Assembly: GCA_947643595.1 (NCBI GenBank)
Contig: CANRWP010000014.1
Location: forward strand, 1 to 63,994
DNA from: an uncultured bacterium
Lineage (GTDB): Bacteria > Bacillota > Clostridia > Lachnospirales > Lachnospiraceae
DNA: 63,994 nt
Reading direction: 5' to 3'
In this document: positions 52,372-61,184 of the stretch, one piece after another
Numbering within the stretch: the first letter of the stretch is position 1
Layout: each line of letters opens with the position of its first letter
Made by a program: the position numbers and the translations under genes
Notes under the pieces: model-generated
Database searches by the model: none
What the model saw: only the letters and a program-made list of their open reading frames with translations
Told to the model about the DNA's origin: nothing

Positions 52372-54300
52372 TTGAAGTTTATCAGTATTGATATTGAGTC
52401 GTATTCGGATGTGGATCTGTCCAAATGCGGCGTTTACAAATATTCGTCTTCACCGAATTTTGAGATCCTGCTGTTTGGATACAGCGTGGACGGCGGGGAT
52501 GTGAAGGTGGTCGATGTTGCCTGTGGGGAGGAAATCCCTGCGGATATCCTGGCGGCGCTCTCGGATGAATCCGTCACCAAGTGGGCATTCAATGCCATGT
52601 TCGAGAGGGTGTGTTTATCAAATTACCTTGGGGAATGGCTGGAGCCGGAATCGTGGAAATGCTCCATGGTCTGGTCTGCCACGCTTGGCCTTCCGCTGTC
52701 TTTGGAAAATGTGGGCGCGGTGCTTGGGCTGGAAAAGCAGAAGCTGTCCGAAGGGAAGGACCTGATCCGGTATTTCTGCGTCCCGTGCAAGCCGACCAAG
52801 GTGAACGGCGGCCGGACACGGAACCTGCCGGAGCATGACAGGGAGAAATGGGAGCGGTTCAAAGCCTATAATCTGCGTGATGTAGAAGCGGAAATGCAGA
52901 TACAGCAGAGGCTTGCCAGGTTTCCTGTCCCGGATTTCGTGTGGGAGGAATACTGGCAGGACCAGGAGATCAATGACCGGGGCATCGGGGTGGATATGGA
53001 GATGGTCGCACAGGCAATCGCCATGGATGGCCGTTCCAAGTCAGAACTGTCGGCCGCCATGCAGGAACTGACGGAACTGGAGAACCCGAATTCCGTGCAG
53101 CAGATGAAGCAGTGGCTTTCGGAGAACGGGGTGGAAACGGATTCCCTTGACAAAAAGGCTGTGGCGGAACTGCTAAAGACTGCGCCGGAGCCTTTGGGGG
53201 AGGCGCTTGCCCTGCGGCAGCAGCTTGCAAAGTCCTCTGTGAAGAAATACCAGGCGATGGAGAATGCGGTGTGCGCGGACAGCCGTGCGCACGGAATGTT
53301 TCAATTTTACGGAGCTAATAGGACCGGCCGGTATAGCGGCCGCATTATACAGTTGCAGAATCTGCCCCAGAACCATATCCCAGACTTGGCACAGGCGAGG
53401 GAACTTGTAAAAGCCGGGGATTTTGGTGCCCTTGCCATGCTCTATGAGGATATCCCGGATACGCTCTCGCAGCTCATCCGCACGGCTTTCGTGCCGCAGG
53501 ACGGGAGGAAGTTCATCGTGGCAGATTTTTCCGCTATTGAGGCGAGGGTGATCGCATGGATCGCCGGGGAGCGGTGGCGGCTTAAGGTGTTCGAGGGCGG
53601 CGGTGACATTTACTGCGCCTCGGCAAGCCAGATGTTTCATGTCCCGGTGGAAAAGCACGGCGTGAACGGGCATCTGCGGCAGAAAGGGAAGATAGCCGAA
53701 TTAGCCCTCGGCTATGGCGGATCAGTCGGGGCATTGAAATCCATGGGCGCGCTGGAAATGGGGCTTGCGGAGGAAGAACTGCAGCCACTTGTGTCGGCAT
53801 GGCGGGATTCCAATCCGAGTATCACGGAGTTCTGGTGGGCGGTTGACCGCGCAGTGAAGGAGTGCATCAAAAAGAGGGCACCAACGGAGACGCACGGCAT
53901 CCGCTTCAGCTATGAAAGCGGGATGCTGTTCATCACGCTTTTTTCCGGAAGGCGGCTTGCCTATGTCAAACCGAGGATCGGCGAGAACCAGTTTGGCGGG
54001 GAGTCCGTCACCTACATGGGCGTGGGCGGCACGAAGAAATGGGAGCGGCTGGAAAGCTACGGCCCCAAGTTTGTGGAGAACATCGTGCAGGCGGTGAGCC
54101 GGGATATTTTATGCTATGCCATGCGGACGCTCCGGACCTGTTCCATTGTCGCCCATGTGCATGATGAGATCATCATCGAGGCGGACAGGAGGATGTCCCT
54201 TGCCGCCGTATGTGAACAGATGGGCAGGACGCCGCCCTGGGCGAAAGGCTTACTGTTGCGGGCGGATGGCTATGAATGTGATTTTTACCAGAAGGATTAG
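52372..54300 (+). CDS. Phage DNA polymerase, family A
   Basis: 642 residues from a TTG at 52372 with AAAGGAG about 9 bases upstream; a GTG two codons earlier is also possible. The 3'-5' exonuclease motif KFISIDIESYSDVD opens the protein. Polymerase motif A is IVADFSAIEARVIAWIAG, motif B region IAELALGYGGSVGALK and motif C VAHVHDEIIIEA. There is no 5' nuclease domain. It copies the phage genome and works with the DUF2815, primase and SNF2 proteins of the module. Confidence 0.95.
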   Translation: MKFISIDIESYSDVDLSKCGVYKYSSSPNFEILLFGYSVDGGDVKVVDVACGEEIPADILAALSDESVTKWAFNAMFERVCLSNYLGEWLEPESWKCSMVWSATLGLPLSLENVGAVLGLEKQKLSEGKDLIRYFCVPCKPTKVNGGRTRNLPEHDREKWERFKAYNLRDVEAEMQIQQRLARFPVPDFVWEEYWQDQEINDRGIGVDMEMVAQAIAMDGRSKSELSAAMQELTELENPNSVQQMKQWLSENGVETDSLDKKAVAELLKTAPEPLGEALALRQQLAKSSVKKYQAMENAVCADSRAHGMFQFYGANRTGRYSGRIIQLQNLPQNHIPDLAQARELVKAGDFGALAMLYEDIPDTLSQLIRTAFVPQDGRKFIVADFSAIEARVIAWIAGERWRLKVFEGGGDIYCASASQMFHVPVEKHGVNGHLRQKGKIAELALGYGGSVGALKSMGALEMGLAEEELQPLVSAWRDSNPSITEFWWAVDRAVKECIKKRAPTETHGIRFSYESGMLFITLFSGRRLAYVKPRIGENQFGGESVTYMGVGGTKKWERLESYGPKFVENIVQAVSRDILCYAMRTLRTCSIVAHVHDEIIIEADRRMSLAAVCEQMGRTPPWAKGLLLRADGYECDFYQKD

Positions 54301-54314
54301 GCAGGGGGTGCATG

Positions 54315-54647
54315 ATGGAACGGCTGCGGATTGAATACGGGACGGGATACATGGAGCTGAACGTGGAGGCGTTCTTCCCCTGCAAAATGCCGGCGATGAG
54401 GAAAGCCGCAAGGCTCATCAATCAATATTGTTCAGATGAGGCAAGGGCGGAGCTGCTTTCGGAGCTGCGGGAGATAGCGGACGGGTACACGGCCCTCTGC
54501 GGTATGTACAAAGAGATAGAGGAGGCGCTTCCAGCGGATACCCCGGAGCGGAGGCACTGGAGGGCGCAGTTCAACAAGGCGGAAACCCTCCGCAGAAGGA
54601 TGGAGGGGAATATTAGTTTGATTTCAGGAGGAAGAAAAGATGGGTGA
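54315..54647 (+). CDS. Hypothetical phage protein
   Basis: 110 residues from ATG 54315 with GGGGG 6 bases upstream. It is helical: KAARLINQYCSDEARAELLS then EIADGYTALCGMYKEIEEAL and RRHWRAQFNKAETLRRRME suggest a coiled-coil hairpin. It overlaps the next gene by 8 bases. Similar proteins accompany the polymerase in related phages. No function is assigned. Confidence 0.6.
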   Translation: MERLRIEYGTGYMELNVEAFFPCKMPAMRKAARLINQYCSDEARAELLSELREIADGYTALCGMYKEIEEALPADTPERRHWRAQFNKAETLRRRMEGNISLISGGRKDG

Positions 54648-54834
54648 CACAAAAATGCCGGAATGCAGGATGCATAAGGACTGTTTTGCAAACCGTGGCG
54701 GACGGTGCGTCTGCCTGAAAAGTAATGTCTTTGGAGGGAGGGGCTGCCCGTTTTATAAGTCTGCGGCAGCAGTCCGGGAAGAAAAGGACGGCAGGCGGAG
54801 TGGAGGGAAAGTTTATGGGGATAGGAATGTATAA
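54640..54834 (+). CDS. Small cysteine-rich phage protein
   Basis: 64 residues with AGGAGG upstream. Five cysteines in PECRMHKDCFANRGGRCVCL and GGRGCPFYK indicate a metal-binding knot. It lies between two overlapping hypothetical genes and is probably co-translated with them. Confidence 0.6.
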   Translation: MGDTKMPECRMHKDCFANRGGRCVCLKSNVFGGRGCPFYKSAAAVREEKDGRRSGGKVYGDRNV

Positions 54835-55246
54835 CAGCGAGGGGTATCATGACCCCACAAGCTATGCGGCGCTGTCGGGAATCTTGAAGGAGGAAAAAGC
54901 GGCGAAGCGGGCATACCGGCCGCTCGTCTATATATGCTCCCCGTTTGCCGGGGATGTGGAAGGGAACACGCAGAGGGCGAGGAGGTACAGTCGGTTTGCG
55001 GTAAAAAACGGCGCGATCCCGATTGCCCCGCACCTGCTCTTTCCGCAGTTCCTTGATGACGGGAAGCCTGCGGAGCGGACAATCGGTATGTTCATGGGGC
55101 TGGTGCTTCTGGGGAAGTGCGAGCAGTTGTGGGTGTTCGGGAAGACCATATCCACAGGGATGGCGGCGGAGATTGAGAAAGCGGAAAAGCGGGATATGGT
55201 TATCCGTTATTTTACAGAAAAATGTGAGGAGGTTGATCTGTTTTGA
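54815..55246 (+). CDS. DUF4406/DUF7768-like phage protein
   Basis: 143 residues from ATG 54815 with GGAGG 8 bases upstream. RPLVYICSPFAGDVEGNTQR then RRYSRFAVKNGAIPIAPHLL, RTIGMFMGLVLLGKCEQLWV and STGMAAEIEKAEKR match the nucleoside 2-deoxyribosyltransferase-like fold (DUF4406/DUF7768) that is common in phages. It may act on nucleotides; no substrate is known. It overlaps the primase start by 4 bases. Confidence 0.75.
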   Translation: MGIGMYNSEGYHDPTSYAALSGILKEEKAAKRAYRPLVYICSPFAGDVEGNTQRARRYSRFAVKNGAIPIAPHLLFPQFLDDGKPAERTIGMFMGLVLLGKCEQLWVFGKTISTGMAAEIEKAEKRDMVIRYFTEKCEEVDLF

Positions 55247-57480
55247 GAATGACACTTTATACGGCAAACTGCAGGGGGAACTCAAAGAACAGTTTATATC
55301 CCAACAGGCGCGTCATTGACAATGAGGATGACTGCATGGAGGTGGTGGCGTTCGACCATGTGTGTGCGGAATTCAAAAACTGCCGCAGGAGCGGGGATAA
55401 TTTCCTCTCCTGCGATGCGGACGTGATGGACTGCGACAACAGCCATTCCGACAATCCAGAAGACTGGATTCACCCGGAAGATCTGGAAAGGGAGATCGGG
55501 GAGGATGTGGCATTCATTGTGGTGCCGAGCCGCAACAACATGAAGCCGAAAGACGGGAAGTCTGCAAGGCCGAGGTTCCATGTGTACTTCCCGCATGATC
55601 CAATCACGGACGGGGAGGCGTGTGCGGCTCTGAAGAAAGCCATACAGCAGAAGTTCCCGTTCTTCGATGCCAAGGCTCTGGATTCCGCAAGGTTCATCTT
55701 CGGGCATCCTGCAGAGTCCATCCTCTGGCATGAGGGGGAGATCACCATAGACTGCATCGTGAAGCCGCAAGGCGGCAGGGAGATACCCCAGGGGCAGAGG
55801 AACGCCACCATGTCCCACTTTGCGGGGCGCGTGGTGAAGCGGTACGGTGCAACGGAAAAGGCGCATGAGATTTTCATGGAGGAAGCGGGTAAGTGCAATC
55901 CTCCCCTGGAGGATGCGGAGCTTGCCATGATCTGGCAGAGCGCCTGCCGGTTTGCGGAGAAAGTGCAGGGGCAGGAGGGGTATGTCGCCCCGGACGCATA
56001 CAATGACGAGTTCGGGCGGGAGTCCTTAAAACCGGCCGATTACTCGGACATCGGGCAGGCGAAGGTGCTGACCAGGGAGTACGGGGTGGAGCTGCGCTAT
56101 ACGGCGGCCACGGATTATCTGCGGTTCTGCGGGCAGTATTGGGTGGAGTCGAAGCAGCAGGCAGTGGGAGCAGCAGAGGAGTTCCTCGACCTTCAGCTTG
56201 CGGATGCAAAGGATGAGATCGCACGGACGAAACAGGCGCTCATGGATACCGGCATTTCAGAAGATGCCATCACTTCCGGCGGCAAGTCGCTGGAGAAGAA
56301 GATCAGCGGCGGGCAGATGGACGCCTATCTTGCGTATATGTCTGCCCAGGCGTATAAGGCATTCGTGATGAAACGGCGCGATATGAAATACGTGGTGTCT
56401 GCGCTGCAGGCGGCAAAGCCGATGCTGGAGATCAGCGTGTCAGACCTCGACAAAGACGGCTTTCTGCTGAACACGCCGGACGGCACCTATTATCTCCCGG
56501 AAGGGCTGGAGGGGAAGCGCGACCACAGCCCGGAGGACTATATCACAAAGATAACGGCGGCAGCTCCCGGCGATAAGGGGGAGAAACTGTGGCTGGATTC
56601 TTTGGACACTATTTTCTGCGGTGATTCAGAGCTTATTGATTATGTGCAGCAGATCGTGGGCATGGCGGCGGTCGGCCGTGTCTACATGGAATCGCTGGTC
56701 ATTGCCTATGGGGAGGGAAGGAACGGGAAGTCCACCTTTTGGAACACCATAGCCCGTGTGCTTGGAACCTACAGCGGGAATATGTCCGCCGACACCCTCA
56801 CGGTCGGGTGCAAGCGGAACGTGAAGCCGGAGCTTGCCGAGGCGAAGGGCAAACGGCTTATTATTGCTGCGGAGCTGGAGGAAGGGATGCGCCTGAACAC
56901 CTCCGTGGTAAAGCAGATGTGTTCCACGGATGAGATTTTTGCGGAGAAAAAGTACAAAGACCCGTTTTCCTTCACGCCGAGCCACACCCTTGTGCTTTAT
57001 ACCAACCACCTGCCGAGGGTGGGAGCAAATGATCCCGGGACGTGGCGGCGCTTAGTTGTGATCCCGTTCCATGCCAAAATAGAGGGCGCAGGGGATGTGA
57101 AGAACTATGCCGATTTCCTCGTGTCGGAGGCAGCCCCGTCAATCATGGCGTGGATCATCGAAGGGGCAAAGAAAGCCATCAGCCGGAACTTCCACATCCC
57201 CTGCCCTGCCTGCGTGGAGGATGCCATTAAAGCATACCGGGAGGACAACGACTGGCTTGGGCATTTCCTGGGCGAGTGCTGTGAAACTGACAAGACATAC
57301 CGGGAGAAATCCGGAGAACTGTACCAGGAATACCGCAGCTACTGTATGAGGACGGGCGAGTATGCGAGGGGCACGGCAGATTTTTACAATGCGCTGGAGT
57401 CTGCCGGCTTCATGCGCCAGAAGACTAAGACGGGGAATTTTATCCGGGGGCTCCGGATAAGGGAAGATTTCGAGGATTGA
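55243..57480 (+). CDS. Phage primase-helicase (P4/D5 family)
   Basis: 745 residues from a TTG at 55243 with GAGGAGG 10 bases upstream (the ATG at 55249 is spaced less well). Residues 1-200 are a primase-polymerase-like domain (FIVVPSRNNMKPKDGKSARP then RFHVYFPHDPITDGEACAAL, and SARFIFGH). The D5_N and SF3 helicase part has Walker A AYGEGRNGKST and the motif LIIAAELEEGMRLN, with VLYTNHLPRVGANDPGTWRR as the sensor/arginine region. It primes and unwinds DNA at the phage origin, probably the repeats that follow the gene. Confidence 0.93.
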   Translation: MRMTLYTANCRGNSKNSLYPNRRVIDNEDDCMEVVAFDHVCAEFKNCRRSGDNFLSCDADVMDCDNSHSDNPEDWIHPEDLEREIGEDVAFIVVPSRNNMKPKDGKSARPRFHVYFPHDPITDGEACAALKKAIQQKFPFFDAKALDSARFIFGHPAESILWHEGEITIDCIVKPQGGREIPQGQRNATMSHFAGRVVKRYGATEKAHEIFMEEAGKCNPPLEDAELAMIWQSACRFAEKVQGQEGYVAPDAYNDEFGRESLKPADYSDIGQAKVLTREYGVELRYTAATDYLRFCGQYWVESKQQAVGAAEEFLDLQLADAKDEIARTKQALMDTGISEDAITSGGKSLEKKISGGQMDAYLAYMSAQAYKAFVMKRRDMKYVVSALQAAKPMLEISVSDLDKDGFLLNTPDGTYYLPEGLEGKRDHSPEDYITKITAAAPGDKGEKLWLDSLDTIFCGDSELIDYVQQIVGMAAVGRVYMESLVIAYGEGRNGKSTFWNTIARVLGTYSGNMSADTLTVGCKRNVKPELAEAKGKRLIIAAELEEGMRLNTSVVKQMCSTDEIFAEKKYKDPFSFTPSHTLVLYTNHLPRVGANDPGTWRRLVVIPFHAKIEGAGDVKNYADFLVSEAAPSIMAWIIEGAKKAISRNFHIPCPACVEDAIKAYREDNDWLGHFLGECCETDKTYREKSGELYQEYRSYCMRTGEYARGTADFYNALESAGFMRQKTKTGNFIRGLRIREDFED

Positions 57481-57651
57481 CGGGTGTATTTTACCGTAAG
57501 GGTGGAGGTCGGTGGAGGTCTTGGTATAAACCCCCTTTAGGGCAGTTTTTTCAGTAAAAAACCACTTATAGAGGACTTTTAGGCACAGGTTCCACCGACC
57601 TCCACCTGAAAGCCCGGAATGCTTGAAAAATAAGGGATCGGAGGCATCTGA
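57481..57651 (+). other. Inverted/direct repeat region, candidate replication origin
   Basis: GGTGGAGGTC is present twice in tandem (57501-57520). GGTGGAGGTCGGTGGA (57501-57516) has a perfect 16-bp inverted copy, TCCACCGACCTCCACC, at 57591-57606. The 74 bases between them are AT-richer. The position directly after the P4-type primase-helicase gene suits an origin. A regulatory RNA structure is the alternative. Confidence 0.5.
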
Positions 57652-57933
57652 ATGAGAGAGAAGACCATAGAGCAGAAATTCAGGGCGGCAGTCAAGGCCG
57701 CCGGGGGACTGGCAGTTAAGTTCACATCGCCCGGTTTTGATGGGGTGCCTGACAGACTGGCGCTTCTCCCGGATGGGAAGATGGCGTTCGTGGAGGTAAA
57801 GGCTCCGGGGGAAAAGCCCCGCCCCCTGCAGCTTTCCCGGCACAGGCTGTTTCGGCAGTTGGGATTTAAAGTGTATGTGCTGGATGACGAGTCACAGATT
57901 GGAGGGATTATTGATGAGATACGAGCCACATGA
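57652..57933 (+). CDS. VRR-NUC domain nuclease
   Basis: 93 residues. The compact PD-(D/E)XK fold of VRR-NUC is visible: TIEQKFRAAVKAAGGLAVKF then GVPDRLALLPDGKMAFVEVK and HRLFRQLGFKVYVLDDE. Stand-alone phage VRR-NUC proteins cut branched DNA. It overlaps the SNF2 helicase gene by 20 bases, so nuclease and helicase are co-translated, as in many phages. Confidence 0.93.
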   Translation: MREKTIEQKFRAAVKAAGGLAVKFTSPGFDGVPDRLALLPDGKMAFVEVKAPGEKPRPLQLSRHRLFRQLGFKVYVLDDESQIGGIIDEIRAT

Positions 57934-59278
57934 TTACCAGCAGTACGCCATCAGCTATATTGAGGCACACCCCGTGGCGGCAGTCCTTTTGGACATGGGG
58001 CTTGGAAAAACGAGCATCACGCTGACCGCACTAAATGACCTTTTGTTTGACAGCTTTGAGATCCACAGGGTGCTTGTGGTAGCGCCAATCCGTGTAGCCT
58101 CCTTCAGTTGGCCGGCGGAAATTGAAAAGTGGGATCACCTTGAGGGATTAAGATACAGCGTGGCGGTCGGAACGGTGGCGGAGAGGCTGGCGGCGCTGAA
58201 GCGGAAAGCAGATATTTACCTCATCAACCGTGAGAACGTACAGTGGCTGATTACTGAAAGCGGAATCCCCTTTGATTTCGACATGGTGGTGATCGATGAG
58301 TTATCTTCCTTCAAGAACCACCAGACGAAGCGGTTCAAGGCACTGATGAAAGTCCGGCCGAAGGTGAAGCGCATCGTGGGGCTGACCGGCACGCCGAGCA
58401 GCAACGGACTGATGGACTTGTGGGCGGAGTTCCGGCTGTTAGATATGGGCGAGCGGCTTGGACGGTTCATCGGGCAGTACCGCACCTCCTACTTCCGGCC
58501 GGATAAGCAGAACGGGCAGGTGGTATTTTCCTACAAGCCGCTGCCTGGGGCGGAGAAGCAGATATACGGCAGAATATCCGACATCACCATTTCCATGAAG
58601 TCCACCGACCACCTGCAGATGCCGGAACTGGTAAATTCCAGATACACGGTGTATCTTTCCGAGAAAGAGGATTCGCGGTATGCGGATCTGAAGAATGACC
58701 TCGTCCTGCAGTTGCCGGACGGCGACATCACAGCCGCCAATGCAGCATCCCTTTCCGGGAAGCTGTCGCAGATGGCGAACGGCGCAGTGTACACGGATGC
58801 CGGGGAGACAGTAGCCATCCATGAGCGGAAGCTGGATGCACTGGAGGACATCATCGAAGCGGCAAACGGCAAGCCGGTGCTTGTGGCTTACTGGTTCCGG
58901 CATGACCTGGAACGCATCACGGAACGGCTGCACAAGCTGAAAATCCCGTGTTCCCGGCTGGACACTGACGGCAGCATCCGGAAATGGAACGCCGGGGAAA
59001 TCCCGGTGGCGCTGATCCACCCGGCATCCGCAGGACACGGCCTCAACCTCCAGGGCGGAGGGAACACCCTTGTGTGGTTCGGGCTGACGTGGAGCCTTGA
59101 ATTATACCAGCAGACGGTGGCGAGGCTGTGGCGGCAGGGGCAGCAGTCGGAAACCGTGGTGGTGCAGCACATCATCACGGAAGGCACCATAGACGAGCGG
59201 ATCATGAAGGCGCTTTCCGAAAAGGACACCACACAGGCCGCACTAATCGATGCGGTGAAGGCAGACTTGAAGATATGA
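57914..59278 (+). CDS. SNF2-type DEAD/DEAH helicase
   Basis: 454 residues from ATG 57914 with GGAGGG upstream, inside the end of the VRR-NUC gene. Walker A LLDMGLGKTSITLTAL (GLGKT at 29-33), motif II VVIDELSSFKN, motif III VGLTGTPSSNGLMDLW, and motifs V and VI in HPASAGHGLNLQGGGNTLVW and YQQTVARLWRQGQQ. It is a DNA translocase typical of phage replication modules and often remodels branched intermediates for its nuclease partner. Confidence 0.95.
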   Translation: MRYEPHDYQQYAISYIEAHPVAAVLLDMGLGKTSITLTALNDLLFDSFEIHRVLVVAPIRVASFSWPAEIEKWDHLEGLRYSVAVGTVAERLAALKRKADIYLINRENVQWLITESGIPFDFDMVVIDELSSFKNHQTKRFKALMKVRPKVKRIVGLTGTPSSNGLMDLWAEFRLLDMGERLGRFIGQYRTSYFRPDKQNGQVVFSYKPLPGAEKQIYGRISDITISMKSTDHLQMPELVNSRYTVYLSEKEDSRYADLKNDLVLQLPDGDITAANAASLSGKLSQMANGAVYTDAGETVAIHERKLDALEDIIEAANGKPVLVAYWFRHDLERITERLHKLKIPCSRLDTDGSIRKWNAGEIPVALIHPASAGHGLNLQGGGNTLVWFGLTWSLELYQQTVARLWRQGQQSETVVVQHIITEGTIDERIMKALSEKDTTQAALIDAVKADLKI

Positions 59279-59305
59279 GCGGAGATGCCGCCGGTCAAAA
59301 AATGC

Positions 59306-59350
59306 AAATCTGAGACAATCAATGAGAATCAACGACAATCTTTGAAAATC
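59306..59350 (+). repeat. Array of five 10-bp repeats NAATCNNNGA
   Basis: AAATCTGAGA, CAATCAATGA, GAATCAACGA, CAATCTTTGA and AAATC follow one another without gaps, each unit one helical turn long. The array lies 39 bases upstream of the late-regulator start codon and contains no gene. Confidence 0.65.
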
Positions 59351-59388
59351 CGGGGGAAGCAAATATATTTTGATTGGAGGCATGGCTT

Positions 59389-59850
59389 ATGAGCATTATC
59401 TGGAAATACCTTGACAAACGGTCGGCGGCCGTGGATGCACTGAAGGATTACAGCAATATGAAATTCATCATCGAACACACGGATGATGAGATAAAGGCGG
59501 CATATGAGAAGATGGGCGGCATCAGCAGCCCGCAGTCTGACGGGATGCCCCACGCACACAATCCCCATGCTGCGGAGGACAGGATGATAAAGGGCATTGA
59601 GGAGATTGACATCTTACGGGAGCGTTACCGCCAGGCGGTGGAGTATATGTCATGGTTCCTTCCGGCATGGGAGGAGCTTTCCGAGGATGACAGGTATGTG
59701 CTGGATGCATTTTACAATGAGGATAACGAATACGGCAGCGGTATGGCGGATGAGGTCGCGGACTATTTCGGCATTGAGAGGGCATCCGCATACCGGAGGA
59801 AGAACCGGGCTCTTGCGAAACTGACCACCCTGCTGTTCGGCAAACCATAA
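59389..59850 (+). CDS. DUF1492-like phage late transcription regulator
   Basis: 153 residues from ATG 59389 with GGAGG 8 bases upstream. The C-terminal part has a region-4-like helix-turn-helix: PAWEELSEDDRYVLDAFYNE then EVADYFGIERASAYRRKNRA. The N-terminal half (SAAVDALKDYSNMKFIIEHT) is helical. Such ArpU/RinA/DUF1492 proteins switch on late genes at the packaging end of the genome, and the position just ahead of HNH and terminase genes agrees. Confidence 0.8.
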   Translation: MSIIWKYLDKRSAAVDALKDYSNMKFIIEHTDDEIKAAYEKMGGISSPQSDGMPHAHNPHAAEDRMIKGIEEIDILRERYRQAVEYMSWFLPAWEELSEDDRYVLDAFYNEDNEYGSGMADEVADYFGIERASAYRRKNRALAKLTTLLFGKP

Positions 59851-59869
59851 TGTCCACTTTGTGAGATGA

Positions 59870-59905
59870 TTTATCTGTTTGGACGTGGTATGCTTATAGC
59901 ATGAA
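59870..59905 (+). promoter_or_regulatory. Possible late promoter ahead of HNH-terminase operon
   Basis: The sequence around TTTGGACGTGGTATGCT and TATAGCATG has a -35-like TTGGAC and a TATAGC -10-like box, plus the small palindrome ATGCTTATAGCAT. It is a likely target for the late regulator encoded upstream; spacing is not canonical, so factor dependence is inferred. Confidence 0.35.
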
Positions 59906-59919
59906 AAAATGTCAAGAGG

Positions 59920-59960
59920 GCCTTCGCGGGAGCATTGGAATCCTGCGGGGGCTTTCTTTA
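59920..59960 (+). terminator. Hairpin attenuator at the start of the late operon
   Basis: GCCTTCGCGGGA (59920-59931) pairs over 12 bp with TCCTGCGGGGGC (59941-59952), including G-U pairs, and is followed by TTTCTTTAT. It stands between the possible late promoter and the HNH gene and may be overcome by antitermination. Confidence 0.6.
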
Positions 59961-59980
59961 TGCCGAAGGAGGTGAGGCAG

Positions 59981-60340
59981 ATGCCAAGGAAACCGAAGAG
60001 GCCGTGTTCCTTCCCCGGATGCCCGGAACTGACAGAGGGACGGTTCTGTGAGGAGCATGAAAAGCAGGAGAACCGCCGCTACGAGAAGTACGACCGTGAC
60101 CCGGCTGTACGCCGTAGGTATGGCAGGGCGTGGAAGCGAATCCGTGACCGATACGCTGCAAAGCACCCGTTCTGTGAGGAGTGTTATAAGAAAGGGATGC
60201 TGCATCCTGTGGAGGAGGTACACCACAAGCTGCCGCTGGCAGAGGGCGGAACCCATGACGAGGGAAACCTCATTTCATTGTGCCAGTCCTGCCATGCGAG
60301 GATCCATGCGGAGCGCGGCGACAGGTGGCACGGTCATTAA
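59981..60340 (+). CDS. Phage HNH endonuclease
   Basis: 119 residues from ATG 59981 with GGAGGT 7 bases upstream. The N-terminal cysteines (RPCSFPGCPELTEGRFCEEH) bind zinc. The HNH core is HPFCEECYKKGMLHPVEEVH then HKLPLAEGGTHDEGNLISLC and QSCHARIH. HNH proteins beside terminase genes are part of the packaging machinery in HK97-like phages and assist cleavage at cos. The following 230 bp carry an inverted repeat and then the terminase small subunit. Confidence 0.93.
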   Translation: MPRKPKRPCSFPGCPELTEGRFCEEHEKQENRRYEKYDRDPAVRRRYGRAWKRIRDRYAAKHPFCEECYKKGMLHPVEEVHHKLPLAEGGTHDEGNLISLCQSCHARIHAERGDRWHGH

Positions 60341-60352
60341 TTTATCCTGTGT

Positions 60353-60413
60353 GGGTCCCTTGTAGAGATTCCTGCCAGCCGGGAGGGGCGGGTGAAATCT
60401 CCACAGGGGACCC
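60353..60413 (+). other. 18-bp inverted repeat ahead of terminase, candidate cos/packaging site
   Basis: GGGTCCCTTGTAGAGATT (60353-60370) and AATCTCCACAGGGGACCC (60396-60413) match as an inverted repeat at 16 of 18 positions, with a 25-base G-rich loop. The site is between HNH and terminase small-subunit genes, where cos sites usually are. A structured leader of the terminase message is the alternative. Confidence 0.45.
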
Positions 60414-60573
60414 GCCGAGGAACGGGCGTGGGGTGCCACGCACAAAAACCGGAAATCAAACGGGGGATTGCCCCTTTTTCATTTTCCGCATTTTAAAGGC
60501 TTTCCGTGGCGCTGCGGTGTTTGATTTCCGCAGCATTTTTTTCAAAAGAAATCAAAGAAACGGGGTGAGGGCA

Positions 60574-61107
60574 GTGGCAAAGGACGGAAGCAACCGGGGC
60601 GGCGCAAGACCGGGCGCGGGACGTAAGAGGAAGGCGCTCACGGAAAAGATCAGCGAGGGGAAGACGGCGGCGGTCATGCTGGAGCCTGCCGAACTGGAAG
60701 GCGTGGATGTACCGCCCGTGAAGGACTTCCTAAAATCCCCGCAGAAAAGTGGGCGGGAGCTGGTGGCAGAGGAAGTGTACAACGAAACGTATGCATGGCT
60801 GAAAGCGAGGGGATGTGAAAAGCTGGTCACCGTGCAGATGGTGGAGCAGTACGCCATGAGCGTGTCCCGGTGGATTCAGTGCGAGGAGATTGTTTCCTCC
60901 ACTGGATTTCTGGCGAAGCACCCGACTACAGGAGCCGCCATTGCCTCCCCTTATGTCACCATGAGCCAGTCCTACATGAAGCAGACCAATTACTGCTGGA
61001 TGCAGATATACCAAATCGTGAAGGAAAACTGTTCAGTGGAATTCCAAGGGAACACGCCCCAGGATGATGTGATGGAGCGGCTGCTCCGTGCAAGGAAAGG
61101 TATGTAG
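60574..61107 (+). CDS. Terminase small subunit, P27 family
   Basis: 177 residues from a GTG at 60574 with GGGGTGAGG upstream; longer frames reach into HNH coding sequence and are not supported. The start AKDGSNRGGARPGAGRKRKA is the standard basic P27 N-terminus. The helical core follows (KSGRELVAEEVYNETYAWLK, then QMVEQYAMSVSRWIQCEEIV). It recognises the packaging site and recruits the large subunit, whose gene is not in the window. Confidence 0.92.
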   Translation: MAKDGSNRGGARPGAGRKRKALTEKISEGKTAAVMLEPAELEGVDVPPVKDFLKSPQKSGRELVAEEVYNETYAWLKARGCEKLVTVQMVEQYAMSVSRWIQCEEIVSSTGFLAKHPTTGAAIASPYVTMSQSYMKQTNYCWMQIYQIVKENCSVEFQGNTPQDDVMERLLRARKGM

Positions 61108-61184
61108 GGATGTTTAAAAATCGGCAGGTATTACAGAAAGAATTTTTATTAAGGTTAATTTATATAAAATGTGAAAAAAGGGGA

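Noticed and set aside
57501..57606. CRISPR-like repeats
   Set aside because: Only two direct copies of a 10-mer and one inverted copy; no regular spacers and no cas genes in the window.
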